In this document: positions 41,697 through 50,862 of the stretch, one piece after another
Layout of the letters: every line of letters starts with the position of its first letter
Position numbering within the stretch: the first letter of the stretch is position 1
From: Rhodococcus xishaensis
GTDB taxonomy: Bacteria; Actinomycetota; Actinomycetes; Mycobacteriales; Mycobacteriaceae
Length of the DNA: 64,000 nt
Direction of reading: 5' to 3'
NCBI RefSeq assembly: GCF_004011825.1
Contig: NZ_RKLO01000003.1
Coordinates: forward strand, 1-64,000
Position numbers and translations under genes: made by a program
Notes under the pieces: model-generated
What the model was told of the DNA's origin: nothing
Databases searched by the model: none
Seen by the model: the letters and a program-made list of their open reading frames with translations, nothing else

Positions 41697-41734
41697 CGTG
41701 CGGGCCGGATCCCCCCTGGGATCCGGCCCGCACG
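41697..41734 (+). terminator. Strong terminator behind the 32-residue peptide gene
   Basis: Perfect 17-bp stem starting CGTGCGGGCCGGATCCC with a CCCT loop. It lies between the small gene and marR. Confidence 0.85.
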
Positions 41735-41790
41735 TCGTTCATGCACGGTGGGTACGCGAACCGGGCACTCGCACGTGGGAGGATCGGAAC

Positions 41791-42327
41791 ATGCCGACAC
41801 CGTCACCGTTGCCCCTGGACCCGATCGAGGAAGCGCACCGACAGTGGACTGAGCACGGGTGGGGGGCGGTGGCCGACGGCATGGCCGCGGTGACGTCGGT
41901 GGTGCGCGTCCAGCAGATCATGATGGCTCGGGTCGAAGAGGTCCTCAAACCCTTCGGGCTGACGTTCTCACGCTACGAACTGCTGACACTGCTCACCTTC
42001 ACCCGGAAGGGGGCGCTACCGATGGCCAAGGCCAGCGCCCGACTTCAGGTACACCCGACGAGCGTGACCAACGCGGTCGACCGGCTCGAGGCCGCCGGTC
42101 TGGTGCGCCGCGTGCCGCATCCGACGGATCGGCGCGCAACCCTCGTCGAGATCACCGACGAGGGACGTGAACTGTCGGTACGCGCCACCGAGGCACTCAA
42201 CGGGCAGGTGTTCGCCGAGCCCGGCCTGGCACCCGACAAGCTCGACGCACTGATCCGCATCCTCACCGAACTGCGCCATCAGGCTGGTGATTTCGACACC
42301 GGCGACAGGCCCGGAAAGTGGCAGTGA
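41791..42327 (+). CDS. MarR-family transcriptional regulator
   Basis: 178 residues from ATG with GGGAGG upstream. Winged helix: LTFSRYELLTLLTFTRKGALPMAKASARLQVHPTSVTNAVDRLEAAGLVRRVPHPTDRRATLVEITDEGREL, the typical MarR recognition helix and Asp-Arg wing. Target unknown; neighbours are the small peptide gene upstream and the convergent valine catabolic operon. Confidence 0.92.
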   Translation: MPTPSPLPLDPIEEAHRQWTEHGWGAVADGMAAVTSVVRVQQIMMARVEEVLKPFGLTFSRYELLTLLTFTRKGALPMAKASARLQVHPTSVTNAVDRLEAAGLVRRVPHPTDRRATLVEITDEGRELSVRATEALNGQVFAEPGLAPDKLDALIRILTELRHQAGDFDTGDRPGKWQ

Positions 42328-42354
42328 CCAACTGTCACTGACGAGCTCACAACA

Positions 42355-42390
42355 CAGCCCGGCCCCGCACTGAAGCATGGGACCGGGCTG
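42355..42390. terminator. Terminator between marR and echA
   Basis: CAGCCCGG and CCGGGCTG pair around a 20-base loop with further G-C pairs. A second small hairpin, CAGTGAC/GTCACTG, overlaps the marR stop (42322-42340). Confidence 0.6.
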
Positions 42391-42398
42391 AGCCGTTA

Positions 42399-43175
42399 CT
42401 AGTGGTGACCGAAGTTCGGACTTCGCTTCTCGTTGAAGGCGGCCATGCCCTCCTTCTGGTCCTGGGTCGCAAACGCAGAGTGGAACACTCGCCGTTCGAA
42501 CCGCACACCCTCGGACAGTGTCGACTCGAACGCCCGGTTGACCGACTCCTTGACCATCATCGCGATCGGCAGGGACATGTCGGCGATTGTCGACGCGGTA
42601 GCGATGGCGTCGTCCATCAGGTCGATGGCCGGTACGACCCGGGAGACCAGCCCGGCGCTCTCGGCCTCCTCGGCGCTCATGGTGCGGCCGGTCAGACAGA
42701 GGTCCATCGCCTTGGCCTTGCCGATTGCACGGGTCAGCCGCTGCGAACCGCCGATGCCAGGAAGTACGCCGAGCTTGATCTCGGGCTGACCGAACTTGGC
42801 CGAGTCTGCGGCGATCAGCACGTCACACATCATCGCGAGTTCACATCCACCACCGAGCGCGTAGCCGGCGACGGCGGCGACGATCGGCTTGCGCGCCGCG
42901 GCGAGCCGATCCCACGCCGAGAACCAGTCGTCGAGGTACATGTCCATGAACGACTTGCTCTGCATCTCCTTGATGTCGGCGCCGGCCGCGAACGCGCGCT
43001 CGCTGCCGGTGAGCAAGATCGCGCCGATGTTCCGGTCCTTCTCGAAGTCCTCGACGGCGGCGACCACCTCCGACATCAGCTGGGCGTTGAGGGCGTTCAG
43101 TGCCTCTGGCCGGTTGAGTGTGATCATGCCCACGCGGCCGGTCCGTCCGACCCGGATGGTCTCGTAGTCCGTCAT
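42399..43175 (-). CDS. Enoyl-CoA hydratase
   Basis: 258-residue crotonase. Oxyanion-hole segments [11 protein letters not shown] and [17 protein letters not shown], and the catalytic glutamates in [19 protein letters not shown], are those of true hydratases (EchA8 type). Last gene of the operon; its ATG overlaps the mmsB stop. In valine breakdown it would hydrate methacrylyl-CoA. Confidence 0.93.
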   Translation of the reverse strand: MTDYETIRVGRTGRVGMITLNRPEALNALNAQLMSEVVAAVEDFEKDRNIGAILLTGSERAFAAGADIKEMQSKSFMDMYLDDWFSAWDRLAAARKPIVAAVAGYALGGGCELAMMCDVLIAADSAKFGQPEIKLGVLPGIGGSQRLTRAIGKAKAMDLCLTGRTMSAEEAESAGLVSRVVPAIDLMDDAIATASTIADMSLPIAMMVKESVNRAFESTLSEGVRFERRVFHSAFATQDQKEGMAAFNEKRSPNFGHH

Positions 43176-44083
43176 CGAGTGTCCCCGTTCGACCTGTCCC
43201 TGATGTCCCTGATGATCGCCGAGAAGTCCTCGCCGCCGTGCCCGGTCTCGTGGAACCTCCGATACAGCTCGGCGGCCCGTATGCCGAGTTCGCCGTCAAC
43301 GCCGTTGGCACGCAACGCGTTCGCAGCCAGACCGAGGTCCTTGTCCATGAGCGCGGCCGCGAAGCCCGGCTCGTAGTCGTTGTTCGCTGGGCTCGCAGGA
43401 ACCGGCCCCGGCACCGGGCAGTTGGTGGTCAGCGCCCAGCACTGCCCTGACGCGTTGGAGGCGACGTCGAACAGGGCCTGGTTGCTCAGTCCCAGCTTCT
43501 CCCCGAGCACGAACGCCTCGCTTATGGCGATCATCGACACTCCGAGGATCATGTTGTTGCAGATCTTCGCGGCCTGTCCGACACCTGCCCCACCGCAGTG
43601 CACGACCTTGCGTCCCATCGCCTCGAGCACCGGACTCACCGCCTCGAAGTCCTCGTCGGCACCGCCGACCATGAACGCCAGCGTGCCGGCGGACGCACCC
43701 ATCACACCACCGGAGACCGGTGCATCGACACCGCGATGACCCGCTTGCTCGACGAGTTCGTGGGCGGTGCGGGCATCGGCGACGTCGATCGTCGAGCAGT
43801 CGACGAACAGCGTGCCCGGACGCGCGGCGGCGAGCAGACCTCCGCGGTAGAGGTCGAGCACGTGCTTGCCGCCGGGCAGCATCGTGATGACCACATCGAC
43901 GTCGGCGGCGGCCTCCGCGGCCGACCCGACGACGGCGACGCCGGCCCGCGCAGCCACTTCCAGCGCGGCCGGGACGAGATCGAAACCACGCACGTGGTGT
44001 CCGGCCTTCACCAGGTTCGCGGCCATCGGTCCACCCATGTGGCCGAGGCCGACGAATCCGATGATGGTGTCTTTCTGGGTCAT
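43172..44083 (-). CDS. mmsB: 3-Hydroxyisobutyrate dehydrogenase
   Basis: 303 residues. N-terminal NAD fold [42 protein letters not shown], and the catalytic lysine in [15 protein letters not shown]. Converts 3-hydroxyisobutyrate to methylmalonate semialdehyde. It begins 2 bases behind the hydrolase stop. Confidence 0.95.
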   Translation of the reverse strand: MTQKDTIIGFVGLGHMGGPMAANLVKAGHHVRGFDLVPAALEVAARAGVAVVGSAAEAAADVDVVITMLPGGKHVLDLYRGGLLAAARPGTLFVDCSTIDVADARTAHELVEQAGHRGVDAPVSGGVMGASAGTLAFMVGGADEDFEAVSPVLEAMGRKVVHCGGAGVGQAAKICNNMILGVSMIAISEAFVLGEKLGLSNQALFDVASNASGQCWALTTNCPVPGPVPASPANNDYEPGFAAALMDKDLGLAANALRANGVDGELGIRAAELYRRFHETGHGGEDFSAIIRDIRDRSNGDTR

Positions 44084-44085
44084 TC

Positions 44086-45198
44086 CTACTCCTCCCCACT
44101 CGCGAGCGCCGCGGCCAAACCGAGTTCGGACTCGCCGAGAGGCTCGAAGAATCGATCCACGTGTTCATCGGTGACCGCCTCGAGGGTCGACGGCGACCAT
44201 CCGGGGTCCCGGTCCTTCTCTACCACCTGCGCTCGAATGCCCTCCACCAGATCATGAGAATCCAGGCACGCCGACGACACCCGGTACTCCTGGTCGAGCG
44301 CGTCCTCGAGACTGTCGAATTCACGCGCCTGTCGCAGCGCCCGCAACGTCACCTTCACAGCAGTAGGCGATTTCGTGAGAATCTGCTCGGCGGCCGTCCT
44401 GGCCTCCGGCACGTCGCTCGAGCGAAGGTTGGCGATGATCTCCTCGACCGTGTCGGCGGCGTAGGTCGCGTCGATCCAGCCGCGCTGCTCGGCCAGCTCC
44501 GACGCGGGGGGCGGCTGCGCGAACAGCGCGAGCGCGTCCTCGACCGGGCCGGTCGCGAGCACCTGTTCGAATTCCGCGAGTCGGCCCGACGGAACGAAGT
44601 GGTCGGCGAAACCGCAGTAGATCGCGTCGCCGGCCCCCAGTCGAGACGTCGTGAGCGCGACGTGGGTACCGAGTTCCCCGGGCGCATGCGACAGCAGGTA
44701 GGTTCCGCCGATGTCGGGGACGAATCCGATCCCGACCTCGGGCATTCCGATCTTCGATCGCTCGGTGACGATCCGCACATTGCCATGGGCCGAGATCCCG
44801 ACACCTCCGCCCATCACGATGCCGTCCATGATCGCGACGTACGGCTTGCTGTAGCGCGCGATTGCGGCATTGAGCACGTACTCGTCCCGCCAGAAATCCT
44901 TCGACCCTTGCCCACCTGAGCGGGCGTCGTGGTAGATCGAGACGATGTCGCCACCCGCACACAGACCCCGCTCGCCGGCGCCGGTGATCAGTACGGCGTG
45001 GACCCAGTCGTCGGTGGCCCATTCGTGCAGCGTCGACGCCACCGTCCGCACCATCGTGTGGGTGAGCGCATTGATCGCCTTGGGCCGGTTGAGGGTGATG
45101 CGACCGAGACCGCCCACCCGCTCGATGATCACCTCGGCATGGTGGCTCGACGCCGTACCCTCCCCGCGCTGTCGGTCGTCTCCGCTCGTCGCGCTCAC
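44086..45198 (-). CDS. 3-Hydroxyisobutyryl-CoA hydrolase
   Basis: 370-residue crotonase-fold thioesterase. RITLNRPKAINALTHTMV, CAGGDIVSIYHDAR, GIVMGGGVGISAHG, and MPEVGIGFVPDIGGTYLL are typical of the hydrolase subgroup, which is longer than hydratases by the C-terminal part seen here (DSHDLVEGIRAQVVEKDRDPGW). GTG start overlaps the acyl-CoA dehydrogenase stop as GTGA. Confidence 0.93.
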   Translation of the reverse strand: MSATSGDDRQRGEGTASSHHAEVIIERVGGLGRITLNRPKAINALTHTMVRTVASTLHEWATDDWVHAVLITGAGERGLCAGGDIVSIYHDARSGGQGSKDFWRDEYVLNAAIARYSKPYVAIMDGIVMGGGVGISAHGNVRIVTERSKIGMPEVGIGFVPDIGGTYLLSHAPGELGTHVALTTSRLGAGDAIYCGFADHFVPSGRLAEFEQVLATGPVEDALALFAQPPPASELAEQRGWIDATYAADTVEEIIANLRSSDVPEARTAAEQILTKSPTAVKVTLRALRQAREFDSLEDALDQEYRVSSACLDSHDLVEGIRAQVVEKDRDPGWSPSTLEAVTDEHVDRFFEPLGESELGLAAALASGEE

Positions 45199-46343
45199 GC
45201 CGCCCCCGCCGGTCCAACGACCGCGCGGGCGACGACAACTCGCATGATCTCGTTGGTGCCCTCGAGGATCTGATGCACCCTGAGGTCTCGCACGATCTTC
45301 TCCAATCCGTATTCGGCCAGGTAGCCGTAGCCGCCATGCATCTGCAGCGCCTCGTTCGCGACCTTGAAACCTGTGTCGGTGGCGAAACGCTTGGCCATCG
45401 CGCACAACTCCACCTTGTCCGCAGTATCCGCGTCCAGAGCTGCCGCCGCCCGCCACAAGAGGGTGCGCGCGGCTTCGAGTTCGATCCGCATATCGGCGAG
45501 CCGGAACTGCAGCGCCTGCGACTCGACGAGCGCCGACCCGAACGCCTTGCGCCCCGCGAGGTAGGCGACGGCCTTGTCGAGGGCGACCTGTGCACCGCCG
45601 ACCGAGCACGCGGCGATGCCGAGGCGTCCACCGTTGAGGCCCTTCATCGCGATGGGGAAGCCCTCACCTTCACCACCGAGCAGGTTCTCGGCCGGCACCC
45701 GCACCGCGTCGAGGATCACCTGTCGGGTGGGCTGCGCGTTCCAGCCCATCTTCTTCTCGTTGGCGCCGAACGACAGCCCGGGCGAGTCCTTGGGCACGAT
45801 GAATGCCGAGATGCCGCGGGCGCCGGCTTCGCCGGTGCGGGCCATGACGATGTAGACGTCTGAGGTCCCCGCGCCGGAGATGAACTGCTTGACACCGGTG
45901 AGGAGGTATTCGTCACCGTCACGAACGGCCTTCGTGGACAACGCTGCCGCGTCGGATCCCGCGCCCGGTTCGGTGAGGCAGTAGCTGCCGAGATGTTCCA
46001 TCGATGCGAGCGCGGGCACCCAGCGCCGGCGCTGCTCGTCGGTGCCGAACTCGTCGATCATCCACGTGACCATGTTGTGGATCGAGATGTATGCGGCGAT
46101 CGACGGGCATCCGGTGGCGAGCTGCTCGAAGATGCGGACGCCGTCGAGTCGGCTCAGGCCCGAGCCTCCCACGTCCTCCCTGATGTAGATGCCGCCCATG
46201 CCGAGCGCCCCGGCCTTACGCAGCACGTCCACCGGGAAGTGTTTGGTCTGGTCCCATTCGATCGCGTTGGGACCCAGGCACTCCGCGGCGAAGTCACGCG
46301 CGGTGTCGCTGATCGCGCGTTCGTCGTCGGTCAGGATGAACAC
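45195..46343 (-). CDS. Acyl-CoA dehydrogenase, probably isobutyryl-CoA
   Basis: 382-residue FAD enzyme. CLTEPGAGSDAAALSTKA, QFISGAGTSDVYIVMARTG, and the catalytic base region LQMHGGYGYLAEYGLEKIVRDLRVHQILEGTNEIMR. GTG start with AGGGGAG upstream and 11 bases behind the mmsA stop. Operon context points to isobutyryl-CoA in valine breakdown. Confidence 0.93.
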   Translation of the reverse strand: MFILTDDERAISDTARDFAAECLGPNAIEWDQTKHFPVDVLRKAGALGMGGIYIREDVGGSGLSRLDGVRIFEQLATGCPSIAAYISIHNMVTWMIDEFGTDEQRRRWVPALASMEHLGSYCLTEPGAGSDAAALSTKAVRDGDEYLLTGVKQFISGAGTSDVYIVMARTGEAGARGISAFIVPKDSPGLSFGANEKKMGWNAQPTRQVILDAVRVPAENLLGGEGEGFPIAMKGLNGGRLGIAACSVGGAQVALDKAVAYLAGRKAFGSALVESQALQFRLADMRIELEAARTLLWRAAAALDADTADKVELCAMAKRFATDTGFKVANEALQMHGGYGYLAEYGLEKIVRDLRVHQILEGTNEIMRVVVARAVVGPAGAA

Positions 46344-46354
46344 CGGCCGCTCCC

Positions 46355-47860
46355 CTACTTCATCGTCGGGATGACGAAGTGATCTACATGCTCTTTGACC
46401 CCGGAGGGCCAGCGCTGAGTGACCGTCTTGGTCTTGGTGTAGAACCGGACCGAGTCCGGGCCGTGCTGGCCGAGATCGCCGAAACCGGAGCGCTTCCATC
46501 CCCCGAACGTGTGGTAGGCGATCGGGACCGGGATCGGCACGTTCACACCGACCATGCCGGTGTCGACGCGTGAGCAGAAGTCGCGGGCGGTGTCGCCGTC
46601 GCGGGTGAAGATCGCGACACCATTGCCGTACTCGTGCTCGGACGGCAGCCGAAGCGCCTCCTCGTAGTCATGCGCGCGGACGACCTGCAGCACGGGACCG
46701 AAGATCTCTTCCTTGTATATCCGCATGTCCGACGTGACACGATCGAACAGTGTTGCACCGGTGAAGAATCCGTCCTCGTACCCGTCGAGCTTGAAGCCGC
46801 GACCATCCACGACGAGTTCGGCGCCCTCGTCGACTCCGGTCTGAACATAGCCGTTTACCCGAGCCAGGGCGTCGGCTCCGACGAGCGGACCGAAGTCGGC
46901 GGCCTCGTCGTCGGAGCGCCCGATCTTCAGCTTCGCCACTCGCTCGGCAAGCTTTTCGACCAGTGCATCCGCAGTCTGCTCCCCGACCGGCACCGCAACC
47001 GAAATGGCCATGCACCGTTCGCCCGCCGAGCCGTACCCGGCGCCGACGAGCGCGTCGGCGACCTGGTCGAGGTCGGCGTCGGGCATGACGATCGCGTGGT
47101 TCTTCGCGCCACCGAAGCACTGGGCACGCTTGCCGTGCGCGGTCGCGGTCTCGTAGATGTACTGTGCGATGGGGGTCGAGCCGACGAACCCGACGGCTTT
47201 GACCCGCGGATCGGTCAGCAGCACATCGACCGCATCCTTGTCGCCGTTGACGACGTTGAACACGCCCGGCGGCAGACCGGCCTCGAGGAACAGCTCGGCC
47301 AGGCGCAGCGGCACCGATGGATCCCGCTCAGAAGGCTTGAGCACGAACGCATTTCCGCACGCGAGGGCAGGCGCGGCCTTCCACAACGGGATCATCGCCG
47401 GGAAGTTGAACGGGGTGATGCCAGTGACCACGCCGAGCGGCTGACGCATCGAGAACACATCGATCCCGGCGCCCGCCGACTCCGTGTACTCCCCCTTGAG
47501 GAGGTGCGGGATGCCGGTGGCGAACTCGACGACCTCGAGTCCGCGCTGGATGTCACCTTTCGCGTCCGGGATGGTCTTGCCGTGCTCGGACGAGAGCAGC
47601 CGAGCGAGCGGTTCCATCTCGTCCTGGATCAGCTGCAGGAATCGCATCAGCACTCGTGCGCGGCGCTGCGGATTCCACGACGCCCATTCCTGCTGCGCCT
47701 CCGCAGCGCTCGCGATTGCGGCCTCGGTCTCGGGTCGGTCGGCCAACGGAACCCGAGCCTGCACCTGACCGGTGTTGGGGTCGTAGACGTCGGCGAATCG
47801 ACCGGAAGCTCCTGGAATGCGCTTGCCGCCGATGAAGTGGGAGAGTTCTCGAACACCCAT
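46355..47860 (-). CDS. mmsA: Methylmalonate-semialdehyde dehydrogenase
   Basis: CoA-dependent aldehyde dehydrogenase that yields propionyl-CoA; 501 residues. GVVTGITPFNFPAMIPLWKAAPALACGNAFVLKPSERDPSVP, VGFVGSTPIAQYI, and the catalytic cysteine in GYGSAGERCMAISVAV. ATG at 47860 preferred; the GTG four codons upstream (47872) directly abuts its Shine-Dalgarno. First gene of mmsA-acd-hibch-mmsB-echA. Confidence 0.95.
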   Translation of the reverse strand: MGVRELSHFIGGKRIPGASGRFADVYDPNTGQVQARVPLADRPETEAAIASAAEAQQEWASWNPQRRARVLMRFLQLIQDEMEPLARLLSSEHGKTIPDAKGDIQRGLEVVEFATGIPHLLKGEYTESAGAGIDVFSMRQPLGVVTGITPFNFPAMIPLWKAAPALACGNAFVLKPSERDPSVPLRLAELFLEAGLPPGVFNVVNGDKDAVDVLLTDPRVKAVGFVGSTPIAQYIYETATAHGKRAQCFGGAKNHAIVMPDADLDQVADALVGAGYGSAGERCMAISVAVPVGEQTADALVEKLAERVAKLKIGRSDDEAADFGPLVGADALARVNGYVQTGVDEGAELVVDGRGFKLDGYEDGFFTGATLFDRVTSDMRIYKEEIFGPVLQVVRAHDYEEALRLPSEHEYGNGVAIFTRDGDTARDFCSRVDTGMVGVNVPIPVPIAYHTFGGWKRSGFGDLGQHGPDSVRFYTKTKTVTQRWPSGVKEHVDHFVIPTMK

Positions 47861-47964
47861 GTGCGAATCCACCCTTCTGTCGGGTCGGTAATTGCTTTGG
47901 TCAGCGCCCGCGTCGATCTCAATCGGCGCGATGGGGACGCATCACCCTCATATTCTTCGTTCAT

Positions 47965-47994
47965 CCTATAGTTGGACGTCCAGGCACGTCCAGG
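47965..47994 (-). promoter_or_regulatory. mmsA operon promoter with repeat operator
   Basis: Minus-strand CTGGAC (47988-47993), 17 bases, TATAGG (47965-47970). The spacer and -35 are covered by the palindrome TGGACGTCCA (47973-47982) and a second half site; ACGTCCAGG occurs twice, 10 bases apart (47976-47984 and 47986-47994). This looks like a repressor site, TetR-like in spacing; no such regulator is adjacent. Confidence 0.55.
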
Positions 47995-48101
47995 TGTGAA
48001 CCCGACAATCGCCCGAAGCCCAGATCAGAGCCCGAGTCCTCGGGGAGAATGACCATCCGAACGCCTGGTTTTCAGCAGTCACTTCCGGATGGAGATCAGC
48101 G

Positions 48102-49769
48102 ATGGACGACCTGGGCGAACCTATTCTGGACACGATCGACCACCCCTTCTCGCGACGAGGCCTCCTCGGTGGCGCTGGAGCGCTACTGATCGCTGGCATG
48201 GCCGGTGCGGCCACCGAGGCCGCGGCGGGCCCCCGACTCGCGCGCTCGGCGTCGGGCAGCCTCCCTCACCGTCCCAACATCGTCGTATTGATCACCGATC
48301 AGGAACGCGAGCCCATGTACTGGCCGCAGGGGTGGTCCGAGGACAACCTGCCCAACCGCAAGCGCCTCGCCGACACCGGCCTGTCCTTCGACAACGCGAT
48401 CTGCAACAGTGCAATGTGCTCGCCCAGCCGAAGCACGTTCTTCACCGGCCTCTACCCGGCGCAGCACGGCGTGACTGCGACCCTGACCGAGGGAGGAACG
48501 CTCTCCCCGACCGAACCGACTCTGCCGCTGGATATCCAGAACATGGCCAAACTGCTCGACTCCGCCGGCTACAACGTGCAGTACCGCGGAAAGTGGCACA
48601 TGAGCAAGGGCGCCGAAGGCGGTGACCCGTCGAGCGCGGACCTTGCCGCCTACGGATTCCACGGATGGGTTCCGCCCGAAGGAGGCCAGGACACCAACCC
48701 CGACCACTTCGGCGGCGGATGCGCCGACCTCGACAGCGGCTACGCGGACCAGGCCGTCGACTTCCTACGTGGCGTCGACCCCGCCGACGACCGCCCGTTC
48801 GCGCTCATCGTCTCCCTGGTCAACCCGCACGACGTGCTCGCGTACCCGCGGACGTGGGACGCGATCAACGGCGACTGCGACAACTACGGTTCGGCCCCCG
48901 GCGTCTTCGAGCAGGGCATCGACCTGCCGCCGACGTACGGCGAGACCCTCGCCCTGAACTTCAAGCCCACACCCCAGATGCAGTCGCAGGTACTGCTCGC
49001 CGCCGGACTGGGCCCGCTGGCGGGAGAGCAGGCGGCCCGCAATTACATCAACTTCTACGCGTACATGCACAAGGTGGTCGACGAGCACATCGGCGCGGTC
49101 CTCGACGCCCTCGAATCCCGCCCCGGGATGCGGGATTCGACGGTCGTCGTCCGGATGTCCGACCACGGCGAACTGGGCCTGTCGCACGGTGGACTGCGGC
49201 AGAAGATCTTCAACGCGTACGAGGAAACATTGCGGGTACCCCTGGTGATCAGCAACCCGGTGCTGTTCCCGCAGCCCGTGCGCACCGGCGCCCTCGCCTC
49301 GCTTATCGACGTCATGCCGACACTCGCTACGCTCGCGGACGTGCCGGACCGCTCTGCGTGGGACTTCCGCGGCGTCGACCTCATGCCGATCGTCGCCGAC
49401 GCAGCCGCGAACCCTGGTTCCCCCAGCACCGAGGTACAGGACGTCGTGCACTTCACCTACGACGACCAGAACTGCGGCGTCCCGAACGGGCAGAACATCG
49501 TCACCCAGCCCAACCACATGCGCACCATCCGGGACCACCGCTGGAAGTATTCGGTGTACTTCGATCCGGCCGGCGTCACGGCGCCACAGTTCGAGATGTA
49601 CGACCTGGAGACAGATCCGCTCGAGCTGCACAACCGCGCCAACCCTCTGAACGTCGCCTACTTCGACCCGGCCCAGGCGGAACGGATGCACGCCAAGCTG
49701 TTCGAGGTCATGGAGCGGTGCGGGACGACGCCCGCCGTTGGTCTCGCGACGGTGCCGGTAGGGTCGTAG
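48102..49769 (+). CDS. Tat-exported sulfatase
   Basis: 555 residues. Twin-arginine signal FSRRGLLGGAGALLIAGMAGAATEAAAG at about residues 16-43. Type I sulfatase core: metal-binding NIVVLITDQ, the formylglycine motif CSPSR with Cys106 (MCSPSRSTFFTGLYPAQHG), RGKWHM, and VVVRMSDHGELGLSHGG. It should remove sulfate esters outside the membrane after Cys106 is converted to formylglycine. Substrate unknown. Divergent from mmsA with about 240 bases between. A functional tie to the sulfotransferase operon 8 kb away is only a possibility. Confidence 0.92.
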   Translation: MDDLGEPILDTIDHPFSRRGLLGGAGALLIAGMAGAATEAAAGPRLARSASGSLPHRPNIVVLITDQEREPMYWPQGWSEDNLPNRKRLADTGLSFDNAICNSAMCSPSRSTFFTGLYPAQHGVTATLTEGGTLSPTEPTLPLDIQNMAKLLDSAGYNVQYRGKWHMSKGAEGGDPSSADLAAYGFHGWVPPEGGQDTNPDHFGGGCADLDSGYADQAVDFLRGVDPADDRPFALIVSLVNPHDVLAYPRTWDAINGDCDNYGSAPGVFEQGIDLPPTYGETLALNFKPTPQMQSQVLLAAGLGPLAGEQAARNYINFYAYMHKVVDEHIGAVLDALESRPGMRDSTVVVRMSDHGELGLSHGGLRQKIFNAYEETLRVPLVISNPVLFPQPVRTGALASLIDVMPTLATLADVPDRSAWDFRGVDLMPIVADAAANPGSPSTEVQDVVHFTYDDQNCGVPNGQNIVTQPNHMRTIRDHRWKYSVYFDPAGVTAPQFEMYDLETDPLELHNRANPLNVAYFDPAQAERMHAKLFEVMERCGTTPAVGLATVPVGS

Positions 49770-49778
49770 ATCGCCAAC

Positions 49779-49815
49779 GCGGCCACCACCCGCACCGCGC
49801 CACCGAGGTGGCCGC
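49779..49815. terminator. Hairpin between convergent genes
   Basis: GCGGCCACC pairs with GGTGGCCGC (49807-49815) around a 19-base loop behind the sulfatase gene and in front of the end of the small secreted gene. Confidence 0.5.
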
Positions 49816-49834
49816 GCCGGGAAGCGGAGAACGG

Positions 49835-50065
49835 TTAGACCCCGAACATGATCAGGTTCGCGATGCCGACGAAGAAGTTCCATACATCGGCCAGGCTCTG
49901 GGAGATCACCCCTACGAGGGCACGCGCCGGCTCCGGCCACCCGACAAAGGGATTCGTCCCCCCCGGCGGGCTGGCCTTCGCGACTCCGCCGCCAACAAAC
50001 AGGCCGCCAACGAGGAGAAGGACACCCAGGGACACGGCAGCTGCAGCGGCTCTGATCTTGTTCAT
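49835..50065 (-). CDS. Small secreted or membrane protein
   Basis: 76 residues from ATG (MNKIRAAAAAV). A Sec signal with likely cleavage after VAKA, then a short mature part with PPGGTNPFVGWPEPARA and a hydrophobic C-terminal helix (LADVWNFFVGIANLIMFGV). No family recognised. Divergent from the isochorismatase-like gene. Confidence 0.65.
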   Translation of the reverse strand: MNKIRAAAAAVSLGVLLLVGGLFVGGGVAKASPPGGTNPFVGWPEPARALVGVISQSLADVWNFFVGIANLIMFGV

Positions 50066-50172
50066 GCCGGATACATCCGACCGGAGAGTCTGCGCGTTAC
50101 TGCCAACGCCACGTGGCGAATTCGACCCCGAGTTGGAGGCGGGAGTCCCCCAGCGCCGTATACAGTTCGGCC

Positions 50173-50862
50173 ATGTCCACCCAGACGACGGGGAGTGTGG
50201 TCGACACATATTCCGAACCGAACATCGAGTCCTGTGCGCTGATCACGATCGATGTGCAAACAGACTTCTCCCGCGACCAGGGCGCGGCCTATGTCGAGGG
50301 GACGGAACCCCTTCTTCAGACCATGGCGAAGATCGTGACGGCGTTCCGTCGCGCGGGTAGGCCGATCGTGCACGTGGTCCGTCTGTACGAGCGGGACGGT
50401 AGTAACGCCGAACTGTGCCGGCGCAACCTCGTCGCCGACAGTTCCGGGATCGCCGCTCCCGGCTCCGAGGGGAGCCAGCTGGACGTCGCGCTCCGCCCCA
50501 GCCCGGACGTCGCACTGGATCCGGAGTTGCTGCTGCGGGGCGAGTTCCAGAAGATCGCGGACAACGAGTGGCTGATGTTCAAGCCACGGTGGGGGGCGTT
50601 CTACGAGACGAACCTTCGCGCACATCTCCACCAGTTGGGCGTGGACTCGCTGGTGTTCATCGGCGCGAACTTTCCGAACTGCCCGCGCACGAGCATCTAT
50701 GAGGCAACGGAGCGCGATTTTCGAGTGGCGATGGCGAGTGACGGCATCTCGGGGACCTACACCCGAGGTCTGGAAGAGTGCCGGGGTATCGGTGTCCGGG
50801 TCATGTCGAGCGACGAAATCTGTCGGTGGGTCGAACCAAGGCTGGTCGCCGAATCTCCCTGA
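50173..50862 (+). CDS. Isochorismatase-like cysteine hydrolase
   Basis: 229 residues from ATG (MSTQTTGSVVD). The catalytic triad of the family is visible: Asp in ALITIDVQTDFSRD, Lys in MFKPRWGAFYETN, Cys in GANFPNCPRTSIYEATERDFRV. Reaction unknown; such enzymes hydrolyse isochorismate, nicotinamide, N-carbamoyl compounds or similar. No clear operon partner. Confidence 0.9.
   Translation: MSTQTTGSVVDTYSEPNIESCALITIDVQTDFSRDQGAAYVEGTEPLLQTMAKIVTAFRRAGRPIVHVVRLYERDGSNAELCRRNLVADSSGIAAPGSEGSQLDVALRPSPDVALDPELLLRGEFQKIADNEWLMFKPRWGAFYETNLRAHLHQLGVDSLVFIGANFPNCPRTSIYEATERDFRVAMASDGISGTYTRGLEECRGIGVRVMSSDEICRWVEPRLVAESP

Noticed and set aside
41586-41734. Peptide gene plus terminator as a classical amino-acid attenuator of marR
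   Set aside because: No run of one amino acid, no alternative antiterminator pairing seen, and marR has its own good ribosome binding site beyond the terminator. Kept only as an alternative.
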